A stretch of 64,000 bases of DNA. Origin: Oreocharis arfaki (taxonomy: Eukaryota; Chordata; Aves; Passeriformes; Paramythiidae). Where the stretch lies: positions 349,590-413,589 of the forward strand of contig VZRR01004515.1 of NCBI GenBank assembly GCA_013398015.1, written 5' to 3'. Of this stretch, positions 50,280 to 62,810 are shown in pieces. Position numbers and translations under genes: made by a program. The notes beneath the pieces are model-generated. The model had not been told where the DNA came from. It worked only from the letters and a program-made list of their open reading frames with translations, and did no database searches. The first letter of the stretch is position 1; each line of letters begins with the position of its first letter.

Positions 50280-51665
50280 TCAAGCAGGGAAGGACAGGAA
50301 TAACATTAACCTGGACTCTGATTTCACCTTCAGACTCTGACACCATGATGGGTATGTTTGACAGTAATTAGTTAGTGAAAGAGAGCTTAAAGGTAACTTC
50401 TGAATGTACGATGGGGGAGAAGCATCACCTGTGGGCTGGGACAAGGATGAACAAATGCTTCTTGGAGGAAGGCAGTGCAGCTCTCCCGTACCAGTTACCA
50501 GCACAGCGATGCGGCTGAAGTTATAGATGTTTATATGTAGTTACATACACATGTACTGGAAAAGGCAGTGGAAGAAGTCCCAGCTATAGCATGCACTCTG
50601 CAAACATTCAACCTTCTGCATTTCTCCTGATTTCCACTTTGAATCAGCTTAGGACTCAGGAGAAAGACAAAAAGGCATATTTATTTCTAGCCAGTGTCAT
50701 CAGAGAGTGACAAAAACCTTATGAGACATTTCATCTCATCTACAGCTTTCCATGCCTGTCGTCATTTGCCTCCTGAGCCTAATGGAAACCTGCCCTGGAT
50801 GGTCTGTTCTTTGTTATTCTTTCAATTTCCTTGTCTTTTATTTATTTCCCTTGCCTCTCAAGAGCCATTCAGAGGTCCCATTACTTCCTGCTGGCCAGGG
50901 AAGGCTATGAGAACAAATAGTTATATTGGATTAAAATACACACACTATCACAAGAAAAACAGAGGGAAGAGGGCAAGGGACTTGCTTAGCAAAGGGTGGT
51001 GGAAGTCGTGGGACAGAGAGCTGCCAGAAATATTGAAGCAGGGTTTTATGTCAAGACTTGTTTTAGACGTAATCTCTGCAAGGAGCAGAGCACCTGAATT
51101 CTTACAGTAGTGGTGCTGCAATTTGAACCTGCATATATTGAATTAGTTCAATGTTTCCTTTGGATTTTAAATGAAACTGTGTTTGAAATAATGCAAATTA
51201 CGGTTCTTGGCAGCGTGGATTCTCCTGCTCATACTGGTGGAGGAGCCAGTCGCTCCTACAGCAGGAAGAGGAGAGCTCACACTCAGAGTGCTTCCCCTCT
51301 GCAGCAAAGGTGCTACACCGACCATCATCCTAGAGGAACACAACATTATTGCTGAAACCATGGGCATCATTAGCCTCCCATCTCTAGGGCAAATGAACCC
51401 TGTGGTCCATGCTTGACCCAGGCAACAGCAGATTGTATCTGCTGCATTTGGAAATTTTCCTTTCTATCATCTGTTAAAAAAATTATTAGCAGGTGCTGAA
51501 AACTGCGGCCTCCAACCTAGAGACCAAGAGCCAAAATACCAGAGGGGAAAAAGTCAGTTCTTGACAGCCACTTGACTCCAGGGCTGGATGAGCCAGAGAG
51601 ACAATCTGCTGCTATGGGAGATGCCACATCAGAGGACGGAAGTGGTAGCACCTCATGCAATTAGT

Positions 51666-51683
51666 CTTTTTTTTTTTTTTTTT
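51666..51683. repeat. Poly-T tract
   Basis: About 18 consecutive T after AGTC. Confidence 0.9.
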
Positions 51684-53632
51684 CGGAAGCTACAAGTGGC
51701 AAGGACCAATTCCTTGCCTCCATGAAGTTATAAGCCTGGTGATCCTTTCTGGCGCCATAAAAGAGTTAGACCAGCATGCAGCTGATCAAAAAAGGTTAGG
51801 CTACCTGTGCACCATCCAGAACAACAAACTAGTCATTTAACATTAGCTGTGTAAATGGAATACTGCTATGTGAACACAGGAGAATAAATTCTTATGTGCC
51901 GTGTAATTATACACACACTGGTGTAAAAATGGGCTGATACAAAATAAATATGCATATAGCTATGCCTTTGCCTATTCCAGCCTCTGGGTTATAGCATTGC
52001 AAATGTGTTGACGTAAAAATGCAGTTTTATGGATCACATCTAAATAAGAATGTGTGAAAAGGGATTTTGTTTTGGCTACAGCCCAGTCTCCTAATGTAAT
52101 TATAATTACTATTTTTACTACTGCTGCTATTACTACCACCACAGTGAATTGGGAGCCCTCCTTGGTTCTACCTATGGTACAAATAACAGGAACAAGCCTG
52201 ACCTAAAAAACAGGAGAGCTGAGAGAAGGACAGACACAATGTGATTATCTCCAAGAGTAACGGGACAGGAGGACGATGTAGGATTCAGCCCTCTTAAATT
52301 CTGGTCCCTGGTATGTCCTGGGCCTTCTCTGCCACAGCTTCATTCATGGCTTTCTCAGGGAAGAAAAGAGAGGGGAAAATTACTTTATTGGTGCAATGGG
52401 TAGAGTGGCTTTTGTTACATTTGGTGTGGCCTTGCTCGGTGTTCTCAGCGTTTTTTCAGCAGAGATGGAGTTAACCACTGCTGAGGGTTGTACTGTGTGT
52501 CCAGGGCTGCTGGCTGGGGGCCTTGGCTGCACCTGGACAGTTTCCCCGTGACTCCGCAGGCCACCACAGTGGAGGCTGTGAGGCAGAGGTAGCAGCTTGC
52601 TCAGGTCACAGACACACTGACAAATGTGTGGAGGCAAGAGCCGAGCAAGCATCCCTTTCCCCTCTTCTTTTTTCACCTGCCTGCTTTTATTAGGGCCATA
52701 GTGAGAGTCATTGTGCTTTATTTCAGCCTGAAAATCAGAAATATCTCTCCTTGACAGTTTGTCAATATAGAAGAGTTTTTTAAAAATCTCTCCAAAGACA
52801 AAAAAATCACTCTGAGTGCCGTTTTGGCATTTCCCAGATCTCTTGTTGCTTCATGCTGGGTTCTGCTGGGTGCTTTACGAAAAACCCTCTAAAAGTGCCG
52901 CTTTCTTTCTGACAGCAATCTTCATCACGGGCGCACAGCCCATGCAGCTGGGAAGCATCCCCACCACGGCCATTGCTCTATACCAGCCACACTTCTTCTG
53001 AGGGAGCTGTTTTCTGCCAGCTCTGGGGCTCAAAAAATGAAATAAAAGAAAATGAGAGCACACCCTCCCCTCCTCCCCTCCCCAAAAGAAACATTTTGAG
53101 AGAAAGGGGCAGGAAACGCAACGTGAGCCTACCCAGTAAACAGCAGTGGGCTCACGAGGGCTAGGAAAGCCGTCTGCCAGGAGGCCAAATGGTTTGCCTG
53201 CAGCTCCAGGAAAAGAGATGTTATTTGGTGCTTGAAATCATTTAAAGAAAACAAAGGATGACTGCTACATGCCTGCCCATGATCGTCTGGAGCACTGTGC
53301 TGTTGTGGGATATTTATGCTAACCAAATGGCAACAAAATGCCAGTGCGTGGATCAGGGCTGTACACAGGCATGCCTGCGGGACCAGCCCCCGACAGCTCA
53401 GCACACGACAGCTAACGCAGCGAACCCCAAGGAAGGGGGGATGTCCTTCTCATTATGTCCATTTTACAGGTGTTGAAAGGGAGGCTGGAGAGATTTGCCA
53501 CCAAGGGGGTCTGTCAGAGCTGGGGTTAGTGGTTCTGGGTCCCAGCTCTCAGCCCTGTGTACAGACCATGTCTCTTGGAACAGATTTGGGGGAAGATTTT
53601 TATTTCTCTCACACAAGAGAGGAAAAAACACC

Positions 53633-53690
53633 TTCCAGCTTCCACTAAGGGAATTATTTCTTTTCCAGCTTCCACTAAGGGAATTATTTC
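53633..53690. repeat. 28-bp sequence duplicated in tandem (30-bp period)
   Basis: The same 28 bases, starting TTCCAGCTTCCACTAAGG, occur at 53633-53660 and 53663-53690 without mismatch. Confidence 0.95.
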
Positions 53691-56600
53691 CTCCTGCCAA
53701 TGCCATGTTGATTTGTCTTAAGGGCACTGCTAGTATCAGCTGAGTTAGAAATTCACGTTGTCAATTAAATCTTTACATCATCTCAGAGAGACCCTAAAGA
53801 AGACAGGCTTTCGGAAGCAAGAATAACCAAGTGTGCATAATGATGATTAGCAACAAGAACCATCATTTAGGAAAACTTGTAAATGCTCCTGCTCTGCTTG
53901 CTGTCCATGTAGTCACACATATCAAATGATTTGCATGTACAGCACTAAAAAAAACTGCACTACCCCCAAGTACTTCTCCTGTTTTGGAGAAGGAGTATTT
54001 CTCTCTTTCCAGCCATCCAGCATCAATCCTGCTCTGAAACTCTTCAATGTCAAAAGGAGTGTGAAGATTCCCTACCTCATTACTGCCTTTCAAAGGCAGC
54101 CACAACCACAAAAAATAGACCTCAGGGAAGGGGGAGAAAATATCTGCATGCTCAAACAGAGCCCCACCTGCCAGTTATCCCCTCTCCTTTGTGCTTTGAA
54201 GAAGTATCTCACCTCCTACAAGGGAAACAAGTTTGTCATGGAGGGAGATGTGGTTAGTAATTCTGTCTGTGCTTCCCTCACCTCTTCTGAGCTGACAGTG
54301 CCGTGGGCCCAGCACTCCCTCCCATGCTACAATAAGAGAGAGTCAGTCTTGAACCAGACTGACTCCCTGGCACCCCTGGCTCCTCCCAAGTCATGCATTT
54401 CCCAAACTGTCCTTTAAAAATGCAGTGCTGGTGGTTGAAGAGATGGTTAGCCAGCAGCAGCTGGACCATGACAGAAATGTGAGTTTATAACCTGGCAATA
54501 CAATTTTGGCTCTGAAATGTAATTGATCCCGTTATGATCTCTGCACTCAAAGACTTGAGTCTTAAATAATCTTTCATTGAAAGATAATGTTCTGAGTGTA
54601 TTTCAGCTTTAGTGAAGTTTAGTTTATGATCTGTTCCTGGCCTTTCTCAGCTACCAGAGATATTTTCCCAATGCCCCTCTCGCTGATTTAATGCTGCCTC
54701 GGTTAATAATACCTGCTGGAGTGGCAGCAGCATCTCTTGGCAAACTAAATGTGCACAGTCTCAGGAGTCAAAATCTGAATATGTATAGAGCACGTAAGTA
54801 ATCATTAATGCATAGCACGTCCCCTCTGGTCATTGAAATAAATTATTGACATCAACATCGACAAGAAATAAAGCAGGTGCCACCCCAATGGTTGACACCC
54901 CATAGGTAAGCATAAATTATCAGAGTGCTTCAAAATTTCTAAACCTTCTGAAAACGGAAGAATAATCACGCAGTGTTGGTTGTAAAGACGTGTGTGCACA
55001 TACATGTCTGTGTTTGTGCATGAGGATGCATGCACACCTTAATGTGTGCCCACCATCATCTTGTGGCCTTAATCATCTGTCTTAAATGGCTGGCGAGGGA
55101 TCCCTTTAGCATCTATATGTGCATAGCCAAGATTCACACTTGCCATGCCAATTCCTATTGCCACGCAATCTACAAATTGCTTCTGGAAAAGTGTAATCCT
55201 GGTTTTACCTCTATATTTTAAAAATCATTTCCCCTTGTATTATCTCTTCACAGCCTTATACATTCACGCTTTTACTCTCCAAATGCCTTGACTAGAATGC
55301 TATATCCCTGAACAGAAATATATTCCCCCCTGCTATTTTTCTGCGGGAGCCTGGTTCATTCAGAAACAAGGAAAAAAATACGAATTATTGTTTTTAAATT
55401 CCCCAACGTGCGGAGCTCAGACAAGCCACAGATGCAAATGTGGAAAGCAAATGTAGTGCTGGCATTAGGAAACGGCTGGGTTCCCTGCGCTTTATTATTT
55501 AGGAATGGTTGTAAGCTGCCATTTTGATACAATCCCTGGGTTTCTGGACTGGGTACACAGAAGCTGGCACGACACATCTACTGTAGCCCCATAATACCCA
55601 GCCATCAATCAAGCACCTTCTGCCAGCACTGAACTGCACTCATTCCCAGAGCTGGCAGCCACAGACAAGCCTGCACATCCATGTCACCAGCAACTCACGC
55701 ATCCATCCCTTTTGTCATTGGGGAGCACCAGGGCCTGTGCTAGCACAGCAAAGGGTACTGCTGCCCTCTGTGAGTCAGAAGTCCAGTGTTGCCATGGGGA
55801 ATCCTGAGCTGGAACATGTCCTGTCGTGTCAGAGCACAGGCACTGCCCCAGCAAGGGTACAGGTGGGGTCCTTCCCTCAGGAAGTGAAGGCTGCCCTCCT
55901 CAGAGGAGCAGACAGAGGCAGTACACAAAATGTGCATGGCCCTCTGCCCTGGGGACCAGCTTGGGCTTTCTGCACATTCATTTCAGCATCACCCTTTTCA
56001 GTCCCGTATCTGGGCTGTCCAGCTGCCCAGCCGGAGGATGGGATACATGTTCCTCCCCAACCCTGTCCCTGCTGGCTTTTCAGACCCACAGGTGCTCTGG
56101 GGAGAGTGGAGGCTGAAAGCAATGCTTCTGGTAGGGCAGGAGGTAAGATGGACTGGACAATGATTTCACACCATGTTTTCTGGCACTCAAAACAATTTTT
56201 TAAAATAAAATCCTCCACCTTGACATTTTTAATTTGCTTTAGATACAATAAATGCGTTTTGTAAAATTCTTAGTTCTTCAACAGATAGGCAAGTGAGAAA
56301 GGGAGAGAGCAATGCCTTAATCCCTAGGAAAGCTGGGACAGCTTCTTAAGTGGCAAAGTAATCAAAATAAAGAAAACACTACAAAACAGGCCATTAATAT
56401 AAGGCCACACGTGCCATTAAATAAGACCTTGCTGTCACTCTGTGCCCCATGCTCTGTGCTGTGGTAAGGGGTTGGTAGTGTCCTTGGAAAGCTCAGGGGA
56501 GAAGGCAAGTGGATGCCAGCAGCATCATCTTCCTTTCAAGGTTGTTTTTCTTTCCCCTGTATGCTGGAAAATCCCTGTGGATTTCATTCTTCTAATGAAC

Positions 56601-57140
56601 CTGATCTGAGGGTATTCGGGTGAGATCGGTGCCTGTGTGGAGGGGAGGGCTGGGAACCAGGTGCGTGTGTGTGCGTGTGTTATCTGTTTCTAGAGGGGGT
56701 TTAGTTGCAATTGTAGACATTGTCTCTTTTCGGGTAAAACACAAAGCAGAACTGGAGTGGCCAAGAGGCAGACAGACTTATGCTTTACGGTACCTTACAA
56801 AACATTGAATGTAGCTCCATGTACATGGCTATAAAATGTTGCCAAATCCTTATCTTGCCATCTCATTATCATCTTGGGCAACTGGGACTATTGACCTACC
56901 TGCTTCACTACCCCACTGGAAGAGCTCAATGCCCACAGTTCATTTTTGTATTTGGGCTTAAGATTTTCCCATTTTTTCTCCTTTCTATTTAAGAGCCACC
57001 TGGTGCAGGCTTGCATGCACCCAGCTCAAAGTTCCCTCTCCAAACACTGCCTGGTAGGCTCATACCTCTGAAAAGATCCCAGGTGGCAGCTGCAAGCATC
57101 AAACCCCAGAGGCACGCTCCCAAGTGATCAGGGCAGGTTA

Positions 57141-57186
57141 ATCTCATCCCGGTTGTATTTCTCATCTCATCCAGGTTATATTTCTC
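57141..57186. repeat. 23-bp tandem duplication
   Basis: ATCTCATCCCGGTTGTATTT with CTC (57141-57163) is followed directly by a second copy with two substitutions (57164-57186). Confidence 0.9.
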
Positions 57187-57710
57187 TAACCCGGGCAGGA
57201 TGCACTAGATGGCAAATGCATCTGGCATATGAACACTGCCAACTAGAGAATAGAAATCTAAGTACTGATGAAGTAAATGTTGATAAAATCCAAGGCAGAT
57301 TGCCCTGGGTCGGGTGATGGCACAAAAAAACTCAAGGTTTTCAGGTATTGCATGATGAACAGTTTCAAGGGAGGCTTTGGGGGTTTTTTTCTGTGCTAGA
57401 GGACAGGGGCAAAAAGAATCCAAGGGCTGTCCCCAACAGTTAGGCACACTTGGGCATGGCTGTTGAAGCCAGCGCCTGGTGCTGCCCTGGCTCGCCACCA
57501 GCAAACTTGGAATCTAAAAATATGCTCTGGGCCAAGCCTGCTTCCCTGTCCTGCAAGAAATGAGAACAACAAAGTCAAAGGAGGCCCCCCACAATGAGAG
57601 TATCTGAGCTGGGGTAGAATCAAAGCAGCAGGCCCCTGTCTTCGGCCTGCCCTGGCACTTGGCCTTCGGCCCTCGAGATCGAGGCTGTGCCTAAGCTTGG
57701 TCTGAGCTGG

Positions 57711-57935
57711 GTTGGTTTGTATTTGGCTATAGTTTTAAAAGCAAAGCCTTATGTCACTGTGAAGAGTCTGTGTTTTCGTGGAATTCAAATATTCCTTAAT
57801 TAGATGTTGTCTCTCAGAATGAAAAAAAGGGGTTTTATTTTGCTTTACTTTGCCATTTTAATTTACTCTCATTTGTGTTTAATAACTGGGTAAGGGAATA
57901 TTAAACAGGTGGTGTAATATATCTGGTAGCATGGC
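57711..57935. promoter_or_regulatory. Candidate conserved element F
   Basis: An AT-rich block between GC-rich flanks contains ATTCCTTAATTAGATG, GCCATTTTAATTTACTC, GTGTTTAATAACTGGG and GGAATATTAAACAGGTGG (CAGGTG E-box). The sharp change of composition at both ends is characteristic. Confidence 0.35.
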
Positions 57936-57939
57936 CCCA

Positions 57940-59035
57940 ACTTTCAAACACGATCTGCCATCCAGGTTGGTGATGGCAGATGTCTGGGAAGCTGCTTGCA
58001 GGTTTGGGATAGGGGAGAGCTGACCGGATTTGTCCTGTTGAACCTCCCCTTCTCACTCATTTCCCTCAGAAAGCAGCTTTCCTCCTCCTTAGTACAGATG
58101 AAAGGGATGTACCCTGCAAGAGGGTGCAGCCCCCAGCAAAAGTCTGTGAGCTCCCTGCCAGTGATGAACAGCACCAGTGCCAGAGGCTGAGGGTTGTTAG
58201 TCCAGGGGGTGCGGGCTGGGCAGGCAGGGACGGGCAGGAGAAGCAGGACCAAGCAGGACAGGCAGGGAGAGTGGGCCGGGCAGGAAGGACAAGCACAGGC
58301 AGGCACGAGTGGGGCTGGGCAGGCATGAGCAGGAGCACTCGTGGCCAAGCAGGACGGGCCGTGGGGCAGAAGAGACCGGAGCCTGGGGCCGGGGAGTGCT
58401 GAGTCGCTCCCCACGGACACTGCCCATGACTCCCCGAGGCTCCACCCGTGACACCCCTGCCCCGTGGGGCCTCGGGACAACGCAGCGGCAGCGCCGCCAC
58501 CAACCCAAACAGGGTTTAGGCTATAAAACATGTCCAGGCTGGAAACGTTCTCCCGGTTCCGTAAAACTCACGGCCACGGGCAAGGGCAGCACCCGCTCCT
58601 GGCCATGGGCAGGTGCCTCCGCTGCAGGCCACCTCCGCTCCTTGGAGCGGCGCCCAGCGGGGGCACGCACCACCACGGCTGTCCGGCAAATTCAGGCTCT
58701 GGGCTGGACGGGGAGGATGGATGGCATAGGATCCTTCTTTCTTTCTCCCTCCACCCACGAGCAACTCGTGTCACCCACGGCTGACGCGCTGACTCCTCCA
58801 GTTGCAGCCAGCGCTACCTTCTCCACCTGCGCCTCTCTTGCTCAGCAAAGCCTAGTGTTACCCCACCATTTCCAGCCCCACGCCCTAAAAATAGCACACT
58901 ACAGTATGTACCTGTTCCCGCGACTCTGCGTGAGGACTCCCTGTGGAACAAGTTGCTCCGGGGATTTGTAGATTAGGGAGGAGGAGGGGGAGAGGACAGT
59001 ACAGGTTTTCTCCCGCACAGGAAACGCTTTTTTCT
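57940..59035. other. GC-rich stretch with degenerate G-rich minisatellite
   Basis: Between about 58201 and 58345 degenerate GGGCAGGM-type units repeat (GGGCAGGCAGG, GGGCAGGAGAAGCAGG, GGCCGGGCAGGAAGG). The long frames across the stretch on both strands are explained by this composition. The remainder shows no gene. Confidence 0.6.
58201..58345. repeat. Degenerate GGGCAGG-rich minisatellite
   Basis: GGGCAGG or GGCAGG cores recur at irregular 8-20-base spacing, with AAGCAGGA variants, over about 145 bases. Confidence 0.75.
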
Positions 59036-60925
59036 TTTTAAGGTTTAGGGTTTAGGCTCTGTCCCTGTCTCCTGCCCGGCAAGAAGAGAGCTGGCCGCTC
59101 TGGGACTGCTCTCGGCCGCCGCGCAGCTTCCGCGTCCGCGCAACCTCGCTAGCCGCCTCCCCGCTGCCATCGCGGGGGAACTCTCGTTTATCCCAACCCC
59201 GGCGGCAAACCCGCCCCGCTCGGCTTCTCGGACGGTCGTTTATGGACAGAAGAAATTGGATATGTTCGATGTTTAAGCGATTCAATACTAAAAACACGTA
59301 GCAATTAAAATCAGTCCGACTCCCGGCTGCTCCGCGGAAGTAAAGCGCCTCTCTCCCTTCCGACTCCCAGATGATATTTAGGGGCTTTTTTTCCACTGCT
59401 GTTTGCTTGAATTTGGGAACCTCCGGCACTTGCACTAATCCCGAGCCGTGTTATGCGGGGTGAGGGGAGAGGGGGTTCGCCCCCACCGCGTGTTTTATCA
59501 CCCGTATGCGAAGGGCCTCGCAGCCGCCACGGCGGCCCTGCACGGCTCTGCCCTGCCAGCGCCACCAGCCCCCCCGCCTCGGCCCTTGCAGCTGGGGGGC
59601 TCCGAGCCTCGCTCCCCTACGGCCCGGGCCAGGGCCGATGGAGACCCACCACGCCCGACGAGATGCCCGACGGCACGGCGAGGCGGTGTCTTGCCTCGGA
59701 CCCAGGCTCTCCCCGCGTGGAGGATGGAAATTAAGGATCGCCCCATCCCCTCAGCCAGCAGGAGCCGACCCAGGCAAGTTCCGGAGGGGCTGTTCGTCCC
59801 GTTCACCTCGATAGGTTTCCGTGGGGAAGGACCGGGCCGGCAGCGGGGCGAGAGAGCCCCTCTGCAGGTGAACTGCCGAAATGTGGGCAGCGCCTGAGGA
59901 CCAAGAGTGGCGGTGCCGTCAGAGCCGAACACGGTACTACTCCCATACAGGGGTACCTAGAGCCCCACCCACCCCCCTTTTTTCCCCGTGGGTCCCCGCC
60001 TCGGTGCCCACCCGTGACTGGCTACGCGTGGGGCGCATAAGCCCGGGAGCTTGCGGGTGGGCTGCAGCCTCTAACGGGGTATCAGCTCCCCTCCCTCCCT
60101 CGCGCCGGCAGACACCCCAGAACAGCCCCCACTCCCCAAACCCAGCCCGCCTGGAGAACGCCTTTCTGGGAGCCAGTACAGCCCGAGGAGGGAGGCAGAT
60201 GCAAAGCCCTCCTCTCCCCGGGGCGGCCCGGGATCCCTACCCCTCACCGCGCTGGCGGGCCCGGCACAGGGCCCGAACCGGGTGCGCAGAGATCCGGCCG
60301 CGGCAGCCTTTACGGTGGGAGAAAGGGGCCGGGGCTGTCGCCTGGGGGCAGCCGTGGGCGGCCCACGCGTGAAGCCGCCTCCCCGTGGGGGGCCGCGATG
60401 GCCAGGCGCTGGCTGCGGGGAGAAGCGGACGAGGCCTGGCTGGTTACGAGTTTATGCTCCTCTCCTCCCGCCCCCAGCGGTCACGTCCACCCCACATCCG
60501 AGGTGGCTTTCCCTGCCCCTACCCACCCCCTTTCCTGCACTGAAGCCCCCCAAACGAAAGCCTCTTTGCTTCCCCCCCAGCGCTGAGCCCCTCTGGGTTC
60601 CCCACAACGCGTACACCCACGCCCTGCCCGGCCGCGGGCAGCCGATTCGCAGCTGCAGGCCTTATTTCATGCCCTTCAAGGCACCGAGCCGCTCCCTTTT
60701 GTCCTGGCTGCGGATGACCCATTTCCTCCCTTTCCCCCCCTTCGGCCCCGGCCTCCGTCCCACCCTCCCGTCCCTCCGCCCTCCTCCCCGCCGCACGCCC
60801 CGGGAGCCGCCGCCGCACCGCGCCCGGCTGCGCGCAGCGGGGCCGGCGGCCCGAGGAGGGGGGGACACGGAGACGGGGAGCCGGTGCCTCGTCCGCGCCG
60901 TGTTTGTTTTGCTTTCCCCCCTGAA
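59036..60925. promoter_or_regulatory. CpG island C (large)
   Basis: The longest CpG-dense stretch of the window. It is interrupted near 59225-59325 by an AT-rich block. Islands of this size usually mark promoters of developmental genes or their flanking Polycomb domains. No ZIC-type C2H2 zinc-finger coding sequence or other known protein was found in any frame, so a transcript start here would be for a non-coding RNA or an unrecognised 5' exon. Confidence 0.55.
59225..59325. promoter_or_regulatory. Candidate conserved element G within CpG island C
   Basis: An AT-rich insert (GTCGTTTATGGACAGAAG, AATTGGATATGTTCG, AAGCGATTCAATAC, AGCAATTAAAATCAG) lies in very GC-rich DNA. It contains TTTATGG (CDX/HOX-like) and CAATTA sites. 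Confidence 0.35.
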
Positions 60926-61160
60926 CGCTAGATTAAGACGTGAAGATTACACTTTTATTGTGGCGGCCGAATAATACCACGAGTCAACACACACAGCAAA
61001 CAAAAGTGCTTGTAGTACATGGCCAACCCCGCTGGGAACCGGGCTGCGGGCTGCTGCAAAAATCAAGCTCTTCAGTGCTAATTACAAATAAATGATGATG
61101 TGCTCACTAAGTAATTGATTTAATGAAGTTCCTATGAAACTATTAAAACCGGGTAGAGGT
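60926..61160. promoter_or_regulatory. Candidate conserved enhancer H
   Basis: Homeodomain-type words are densely packed: TAGATTAAGACG, GAAGATTACACTTTTATTG, GTGCTAATTACAAATAAATG, ACTAAGTAATTGATTTAATG and CTATTAAAACC. Both flanks are CpG-rich. Together with 36121-36350 this is the clearest enhancer-like block in the window. Confidence 0.45.
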
Positions 61161-61665
61161 CAGGCTGGAGACGCCCCAGAGCGCCCATTGTGGGATGTTT
61201 AACTCCGCCAATCTCCTCGGAAAGACATCGGGGCTAATAGGTGAAGTCACAGCTGGGTCGGGCTGACTTTTGCAGCACCGGCACTGGCCTCCCCAATCTC
61301 GCCTAGCGGCCCGCACCGCAAATTCGGGGAAGCGAGTCCTCCTGGCACACCCCCGGCCCACTGTTCCCACCCTCCCCCTCCCCTCTCGCATCCCCTCTCC
61401 GGGGGGCGGCTGCTCGCCTCCTCCCCCCTCAGCGCGGAGCCCCCCGGCGCGGCTCCCCCGGGGTGCCCATTCCCGTCCCGTCGGGGGTGCGTTGGGTACT
61501 CACTCGCTCGGCCCGGCCGCCTCGCTTGCGCCTCAACCAGGCGCCTCCGCGGCTCTCCCCAGCCTAATTAAATAAGGGAGAAGTGGAGCTCTGAACTTGT
61601 GCCTACCACTACAGGACGGCTGTAATTCCACCCCCCCAATCGGGCCCGAACCCCCCCACTCCCCC
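61161..61665. promoter_or_regulatory. CpG island D
   Basis: GC-rich with many CpG. No supported coding frame. It ends in runs of C (61631-61665). Confidence 0.5.
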
Positions 61666-62025
61666 CGCATACTCAGACACACACACACACTTCTTGAAGA
61701 AACTTAAGCTAGGATGCCAGGTAGGGTGCTTGGGAGATTTTGGCAAGGTGCCTGGAAGGGGATGTGTGCCCATTTTTCCTTGAAGGGTTTTCTTGTATGA
61801 AAGGCCATTTGGAGCGCTTTAGACGGGCTTGCCGAGTGAAAGGAAGAGGAGGAGGAGGAGAGGGGGAACATAGAGATTGAAAAAAAAAAAAGTAGAAGAA
61901 GACGAACAGAATCTGGCTAGTGGGATTCCCAGCCTCACGCTTGCCTTTCCCCTCCTCACCGCTCGGGCAGAGCAGAACTGAGGTGAACCATTCCACCCCG
62001 CCCCCATCCAATTAGGGGCTCCCCT
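61666..62025. other. Low-complexity patch
   Basis: Holds a short CA run (61678-61690), GAGGAGGAGGAGGAG (61845-61860) and a poly-A run (61880-61891). Nothing else was recognised. Confidence 0.6.
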
Positions 62026-62770
62026 AACCCGACCTCAGCTGAGTGCACTTTGGGGCAGTGGGTCCCCGCTGACCCCGGGGGAAACGGGGGCGCACACACC
62101 CCCATACCTGCAAAGGATCCCTCTGCGCCCCCTTGCTTTCAACACCCGGTGCTTTTGGCATGTTGAAAAGGAGTCGTAGAGAAAAGCGGAGCCGCCCCCC
62201 AATTTGCGCCCCCGCTGTTGGTATTTGCTGAGCGCGGAGACGATGCCCCCCACGGGCAAAACCCCTCTCGGCCTCCAGCGCTTTCAGGGAGGGAGGGACG
62301 AGGCGCCCCATCGGGGTTCGAGGAGCCCCCACGACGGCCGAGGCAGGGGCGGAGGGATGAGGCCCGGGAATGGTTTCTCCCCGAAATGCGGGGTGCCTCA
62401 GTGATCCCTGCGGAGGGGAGAGCGGAGAGTCCCTAAGTACGAGAAGGTAAATGCAGGGCGAGGCGTCCCGCCGGATGTCCCCAGGACTGTGTGTCCCCTC
62501 CGCTACCGTGGCTGCTGGGGGCTCTGCCCTCGCCCACCCCTCTGCCTGGCGCACACCGAGGGCTGCCCTCCGCTGAGGGTCGGCCTCATTTACGGGGCCC
62601 GCGAAGGGCAGCGCCAGCAGCTGCCTGCGTGCGGCTGGGCTACAGCCGGAAAGGTGCACAGGCACACGCCACGGCTCCCCACGCAGCCACGCGTGGGCTC
62701 TCGCACGGGGCTGCCGTGGGACCTGAGGCAGTTCCTCCTGTTCCCTTGCAGGATTTTGGGGAGGGCTGTT
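62026..62770. promoter_or_regulatory. CpG island E
   Basis: CpG-rich with open frames on both strands, none carrying a recognisable domain. A GGGGTTCGAGGAGCCCC patch (62312-62328) can fold into a short hairpin, but there is no tRNA cloverleaf around it. Confidence 0.5.
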
Positions 62771-62780
62771 TGATGCAGGT

Positions 62781-62804
62781 TTTTTCTTTCTTTCTTTCTT
62801 TCTT
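62781..62804. repeat. (TTTC)n microsatellite
   Basis: About five TTTC units. Confidence 0.9.
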
Positions 62805-62810
62805 GTTTTC

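Larger units (their letters stand above)
42408..57710. other. Intergenic stretch with scattered candidate elements
   Basis: No gene was recognised on either strand. The candidate elements at 44690-44920 and 46680-46830, and the repeats at 47011, 48947, 50234, 53633 and 57141, are listed separately. The rest is unique DNA in which I see no feature. Confidence 0.55.

Noticed and set aside
53497..53515. CCACCAAGGGGGTCTGTC considered as a CTCF site
   Set aside because: It departs from the core consensus at more than one key position, so there is not enough to call it.
58309..58971. 220-codon + strand frame and antisense partners at 57944-58531
   Set aside because: Both read through a degenerate GGGCAGG minisatellite and give simple-sequence peptides.
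59038..59056. GGTTTAGGGTTTAGG, telomere-like word
   Set aside because: Only two units, and TTTAGGG is not the vertebrate unit.
60282..60974. 230-codon + strand frame, Pro/Arg rich
   Set aside because: Composition of CpG-island DNA explains it. No zinc-finger or other motif was seen.
62312..62328. GGGGTTCGAGGAGCCCC, resembling a tRNA T-arm / B-box
   Set aside because: No A-box or cloverleaf lies upstream. It reads as a short CpG-island hairpin.
62024..62665. 213-codon minus-strand frame, considered as a ZIC5 exon because of its orientation
   Set aside because: It has none of the C2H2 zinc-finger or conserved N-terminal ZIC motifs. Stop-poor GC-rich DNA is sufficient explanation.
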